Shown: one piece after another, positions 60,693 through 64,000 of the stretch | Position numbering within the stretch: the first letter of the stretch is position 1 | How the letters are laid out: the number at the start of each line of letters is the position of its first letter | The notes under the pieces: model-generated | What the model saw: only the letters and a program-made list of their open reading frames with translations | Database searches by the model: none | Told to the model about the DNA's origin: nothing | Made by a program: the position numbers and the translations under genes | Source: Roseiarcus sp963737365 | GTDB taxonomy: Bacteria > Pseudomonadota > Alphaproteobacteria > Rhizobiales > Beijerinckiaceae | Length of the DNA stretch: 64,000 nt | NCBI GenBank assembly: GCA_963737365.1 | Contig: CAVTSD010000007.1 | Span: 930,001 to 994,000 of the forward strand | Reading direction: 5' to 3'

Positions 60693-62340
60693 TCTTCCGG
60701 TCGGCGATCCTTTCGACGCCCCGCGCGCGGCGAGAGGGCGTGCGCCTGATGTGTTCGAGCCGGGCGGCTGGATTCCTATGCGCGAATATCGCTACGACGA
60801 GGCGGTCGATTTCGCCATCGTCGGTTCGGGCGCGGGCGGCGGCACGCTGGCGGCCAGGCTTGCAGAGAAGGGCTTCTCGGTCGTTGCCTTCGACGCCGGC
60901 CCTTTCTTTCGCCCGCTCGACGACTTCGCTTCGGACGAGACTGAGCAAACCAAACTCTACTGGACCGACAACCGGATCGTCGAAGGCAACGACTGGATGA
61001 TCATGGGAGGCAAGAATAGCGGCAAGGCGGTCGGCGGCTCGACGGTGCACTTCGCCATGGTGTCGCTGCGCTTCCGACCCGAGTGGTTCAAGGCCCGGAC
61101 GACACTTGGCTATGGAGCTGACTGGCCCATCGATTGGCGCGAGATGTGGGGTTACTATCGGCAAGCCGAGGAGGCCTTATCGATCTCGGGACCCGTCACC
61201 TATCCATGGGGCCCCGAACGTCCGCGCTACCCTTACCGCGCGCATCCGGTCAATGCGGCCGGAATGATCCTGGCCAAAGGCTGCGAGGCAATGGGCATGG
61301 CTTGGACACCGACCCCCCTTGCGACGGTCTCCGCTCCGCGCGGCAAGTCGCCGCCCTGCGTCTATCGCGGCTTTTGCCGCTTCGGCTGCTCGACCAACGC
61401 CAAGCAAAGCGCGCTAGTGGTTTGGATTCCGCGCGCCATTGCGGCAGGAGCGGAGATCCGCGATCTCGCCATGGTCGGGCGGGTTGAAACGAACGCGGCG
61501 GGTCTCGCGACGGGCGTCCACTACACACGAGAAGGAGCCTGGCGATTCCAGAAGGCCAAGAACGTCGTGGTCGCTGGCTACGCTGTCGAGACGCCGCGGC
61601 TCCTGCTGATGTCCGCAACCGATGCGTTTAGGGACGGGTTGGGCAACTCGTCCGGCTTGGTCGGCAAGAATCTCATGACCCAGCCCAATCAGGCCGTTTT
61701 TGGCGAGGTTGCGGAAGAGATACGCTGGAGCAAGGCGCCTCCCTCAACCACCATCACCGAGCACTGGAACTATGACGACCGAAAGGATTTCCACGGCGGC
61801 TATTGCTGGATGGGACAGGGCCCGCTGCCCATCGAATGGGCCTCCGTACAGGCTGGCTCCCGTGGCCTTTGGGGTGACGCGCTCGTCCAGCAAATGAAGA
61901 ACTACAATCACTCGGTCGGCGTGAAGATGGTCGGGGAGGCCATGCCCGACGAGAACAACCGGGTGACTCTCGCCGACGAAACGGACAGTTACGGCCTGCC
62001 GATCCCACGAATCCATTATTCGTGGACTGACAACGATCGAGCGCTCATTGCGCACGGCCTCGACCAGATGGAACAAAGTATGCAGGCGGCAGGCGTGCGC
62101 AACACGTTTCGGCAGGACCAGGACGCCAACCATCTTGGCGGCACCGCCCGCATGGGCGACGACCCGCGCACGAGCGTGGTCGACGCCGACTGCCGATCTT
62201 GGGACGTGCGAAACCTTTGGGTTTGCGACGGCTCCGTGTTTCCCACTGTTGGCGGCGTCAACCCCTCTCTGACCATCCAGGCGGTCGCGCTTCGCACCGC
62301 GGACCGCATTGGAGCGCTTGCGAAGCGCGGGGAATTATGA
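60682..62340 (+). CDS. GMC-family FAD-dependent oxidoreductase (sugar/alcohol dehydrogenase)
   Basis: A 552-residue flavoprotein from GTG 60682 (GGGAGAA upstream), overlapping the previous gene. FAD-binding motif: FAIVGSGAGGGTLAARLAEKGFSVVAFDAG. GGKNSGKAVGGSTVHFAM is the GMC signature. The catalytic His and Asn are in NHLGGTARMGDDPRT and GVNPSLTIQAVA. Cys residues in YRGFCRFGCSTNAKQS resemble gluconate 2-dehydrogenase and related sorbose/2-ketogluconate enzymes. It is probably a periplasmic or membrane-associated sugar-acid dehydrogenase, but no export signal is visible. Confidence 0.87.
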   Translation: MLSSLPVGDPFDAPRAARGRAPDVFEPGGWIPMREYRYDEAVDFAIVGSGAGGGTLAARLAEKGFSVVAFDAGPFFRPLDDFASDETEQTKLYWTDNRIVEGNDWMIMGGKNSGKAVGGSTVHFAMVSLRFRPEWFKARTTLGYGADWPIDWREMWGYYRQAEEALSISGPVTYPWGPERPRYPYRAHPVNAAGMILAKGCEAMGMAWTPTPLATVSAPRGKSPPCVYRGFCRFGCSTNAKQSALVVWIPRAIAAGAEIRDLAMVGRVETNAAGLATGVHYTREGAWRFQKAKNVVVAGYAVETPRLLLMSATDAFRDGLGNSSGLVGKNLMTQPNQAVFGEVAEEIRWSKAPPSTTITEHWNYDDRKDFHGGYCWMGQGPLPIEWASVQAGSRGLWGDALVQQMKNYNHSVGVKMVGEAMPDENNRVTLADETDSYGLPIPRIHYSWTDNDRALIAHGLDQMEQSMQAAGVRNTFRQDQDANHLGGTARMGDDPRTSVVDADCRSWDVRNLWVCDGSVFPTVGGVNPSLTIQAVALRTADRIGALAKRGEL

Positions 62341-63191
62341 CCGCGTCAGGCGCAGCGCCACGCGGCCAGCGCCTTTATGGCATCAAGGGCTTTCGATTAG
62401 TTACGCAGGACCTACCTCGGCTGGTGGCCTTCTATCGCGAGGTTCTTGGCTTTGCGGCTGTCGGCGACATCAAGACAATCGGAACTGAAGAAATGGGTTT
62501 GCTCGGCCTGCAAGGAGGCGGACGGCGGCAAGACTTGAGCATCGGAAGTCAGACAGTCGCGATCGATGAGTTTGAAATCCAGGGCCACTCCTATCCGGTG
62601 GATGCCAGCGCATCGTCGCTTTGTTTCCAGCATCTCGCCCTGGTTGTCGTCGATATCGGAGAAGCGCATGCCCGATTGCGAGACGTCGTTTCGATCTCGA
62701 CCGCAGGGCCGCAGCAGTTGCCCGCTTCGTCCGGCGGCGTTCAGGCTTTTAAGTTTCGTGATCCCGACGGGCACCCACTCGAATTGGTGCAGTTCCCGCA
62801 AGTCCATATGCTGGCGACGTGGAAAAATAGATCCCCGGCGCCTGGTCAGATCGCCTTAGGTATCGATCATTCGGCGATTAGCGTCCACGACGCGGATACA
62901 AGTGTCGCGTTCTATGGGGATCTTACCTTGAAGCAAGGCAAGCGGGCCTTCAACACCGGGCCGGCCCAGGAGCGCCTGGACGGTCTGGCCTGTGCCGAGG
63001 TTGCGGTGGTGCCTATGATCCCAGATACGGCCGCGCCGCATCTCGAACTCCTCGCTTACCTCGTGCCTGAGCTGGACAGGTCACCGACCATGCGGGTGAA
63101 CGACATCGCGGCCACGCGCATCCTCTGGCGAGGCGACAAGACTGATCTATTGCGCGACCCCGACGGCCACTTCCAACAAATTGAGCCGTGA
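62337..63191 (+). CDS. Double-VOC-domain protein (glyoxalase/dioxygenase superfamily)
   Basis: A 284-residue protein from ATG 62337, overlapping the GMC stop by 4 bases. Domain 1 starts GFRLVTQDLPRLVAFYREVLGF and has FRDPDGHPLELVQF; domain 2 has IDHSAISVHDADTSVAFYGDL and LLRDPDGHFQQIEP. His and Glu metal ligands appear in both halves (HLALV, HPLEL; DHSAI, and Glu before the end), though the last has Gln-Gln-Ile-Glu. Members include extradiol dioxygenases and glyoxalases. The substrate is unknown; the position suggests handling of the sugar-oxidation product. Confidence 0.85.
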   Translation: MTASGAAPRGQRLYGIKGFRLVTQDLPRLVAFYREVLGFAAVGDIKTIGTEEMGLLGLQGGGRRQDLSIGSQTVAIDEFEIQGHSYPVDASASSLCFQHLALVVVDIGEAHARLRDVVSISTAGPQQLPASSGGVQAFKFRDPDGHPLELVQFPQVHMLATWKNRSPAPGQIALGIDHSAISVHDADTSVAFYGDLTLKQGKRAFNTGPAQERLDGLACAEVAVVPMIPDTAAPHLELLAYLVPELDRSPTMRVNDIAATRILWRGDKTDLLRDPDGHFQQIEP

Positions 63192-63219
63192 TTTCTTGAG
63201 AGCTGCGCTAAGCAGGCGA

Positions 63220-63663
63220 CTACTTGAAGCGGCCAGGCTGACCTACGGTCGGCGCGACATCGAGCGCGGTCACGATCATCTTGCAAGGTTCATCACCGAC
63301 GGTTCCGGATCGGTGGCCTTTTCCCCCCTTCGTGCCCTGATCTTCGCCCATCATGAGTTCGCCTGGACCCATTTCGACGCGCTCGCCGTCCATCGTCTCG
63401 ACGAACCACCGACCGGTGAGAATCGCGATCCATTGCGGTTTGGGATTTTCATGCCACTCGCCCACCCATCCCACGGGAAGAACCGTGAAGGTTACAACCG
63501 CCTTCGATGGATCCATCTTGTCGTTCCATTGCGGCTCGACCTCCGGGTTGATTGCCTTCAGTTCGAAGGCGGACAGCTCGAATCGCTTCTGACGGCTGAC
63601 ACCCTGCTCATCCACATAAACGTGCCAGTAAGGCATCGCTGGCTTTGCTTTTTGGTCGCTCAT
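63220..63663 (-). CDS. Cupin-domain protein (147 aa)
   Basis: A small beta-barrel protein. VGEWHENPKPQWIAILTGRWFVETMDGERVEMGPGELMMGED resembles the cupin core, with a Gln in place of one metal His (WHENPKPQW) and Gly-rich second motif (KGHRSGTVGDEPCKM). It lacks a signal peptide. It is convergent with the VOC gene and 43 bases downstream of the SMP-30 gene on the same strand, so it may be a sugar-acid or organic-acid enzyme or a binding protein. Confidence 0.75.
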   Translation of the reverse strand: MSDQKAKPAMPYWHVYVDEQGVSRQKRFELSAFELKAINPEVEPQWNDKMDPSKAVVTFTVLPVGWVGEWHENPKPQWIAILTGRWFVETMDGERVEMGPGELMMGEDQGTKGGKGHRSGTVGDEPCKMIVTALDVAPTVGQPGRFK

Positions 63664-63706
63664 GTAGTCTTGCTTTCCTGAATTGTCGCGCCGACGCAGA
63701 AACCGC

Positions 63707-64000
63707 TCAGCGCAGATCGACGGCCAGCAACATGGTCTTGGCGGCGATGAACAGCCGCCGCCCGTCGCGGCCGCCGAAATCGCAATTGGCGCAGACGTTG
63801 GGCGTCGGGATCAAACCGAGCTTGGCGCCATCGGCGGCGAAGATCTGCATACCCGCCTTGGAGGTGGTCCAGACCCAACCCCGCTCGTCCACGACGAAGC
63901 CGTCCGGGATGCCCGGCTCGACCGACTGGAACAGCCGGCGGCCGGAGAGTGACCCGTCGGTCGCGACATCGAAGGCGATGATGTCGTGGGTGTCGCCATC
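63707..64000 (-). CDS. SMP-30/gluconolactonase/LRE family protein, partial (cut by window edge)
   Basis: The C-terminal 97 residues only, running off the right edge. Family features: ATDGSLSGRRLFQSVEPGIPDGFVVDERGWVWTTSKAGMQIFAADG, then NVCANCDFGGRDGRRLFIAAKTMLLAVDL. This is the conserved last blades of the six-bladed propeller lactonase, with the metal-site PDG and NCDFGG regions. It probably hydrolyses a sugar lactone made by the neighbouring dehydrogenase, which is inference from context. Confidence 0.85.
   Translation of the reverse strand, partial: DGDTHDIIAFDVATDGSLSGRRLFQSVEPGIPDGFVVDERGWVWTTSKAGMQIFAADGAKLGLIPTPNVCANCDFGGRDGRRLFIAAKTMLLAVDLR

Overview
The window is GC-rich and densely coded. 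It looks like a chromosomal segment of an alphaproteobacterium of the order Rhizobiales (Hyphomicrobiales). The evidence is a fused ispDF gene, the lipid A operon order cysQ-like / DUF4170 / DUF374 acyltransferase / waaA / lpxK, ClpS together with a Bpt-type aminoacyltransferase, Flp pilins, and proS next to lolCD. I see no phage, transposon, CRISPR array, rRNA or tRNA gene. The exact genus cannot be read from this sequence.

Layout. 0-7 kb: an Mrr-type restriction endonuclease downstream of the methylcrotonyl-CoA carboxylase beta subunit, a glutathione S-transferase, ispDF and a SnoaL-flavin monooxygenase fusion. 7-11 kb: the lipid A/Kdo operon. 11-24 kb: mixed accessory and metabolic genes, including a repeat protein with a PEP-CTERM tail, a 2-keto-3-deoxygluconate-type kinase, TerC, a PHB depolymerase-like esterase, two tandem Flp pilins, an SDR-isomerase pair, clpS and an MFS exporter. 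24-31 kb: poorly characterised genes, a decayed toxin-antitoxin remnant, rlmE-ppx and a double cold-shock-domain protein. 31-42 kb: housekeeping genes rpoZ, cysteine desulfurase, rnd, phr, lolD/lolC and proS. 42-49 kb: branched-chain amino acid uptake parts, a CGNR regulator, bpt and L-serine dehydratase.

Two regions near the end look like coherent systems. At 49.1-52.9 kb a GT2 glycosyltransferase converges on an operon of a 63-residue protein, an acyl-CoA dehydrogenase-like protein, a PIG-L deacetylase and a NodS-like methyltransferase. Every junction in that operon is a 4-nt ATGA overlap. The enzyme set resembles a Nod-factor toolkit, but its product is unknown. At 54-64 kb a two-component system is divergent from a TPP-dependent oxidase/decarboxylase, a membrane protein, a gluconate-dehydrogenase-subunit-3-like protein, a GMC oxidoreductase and a double-VOC protein. 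These are followed on the other strand by a cupin and an SMP-30/gluconolactonase. Inverted repeats lie in the divergent promoter region.

Caution: at least five conserved genes (ispDF, kdgK-like, a DUF4436 gene, lolC and sdaA) carry single-base frameshifts, mostly one extra base in a short G/C run. This looks more like residual sequence error than gene decay. I annotate these genes over their full span and mark each indel.
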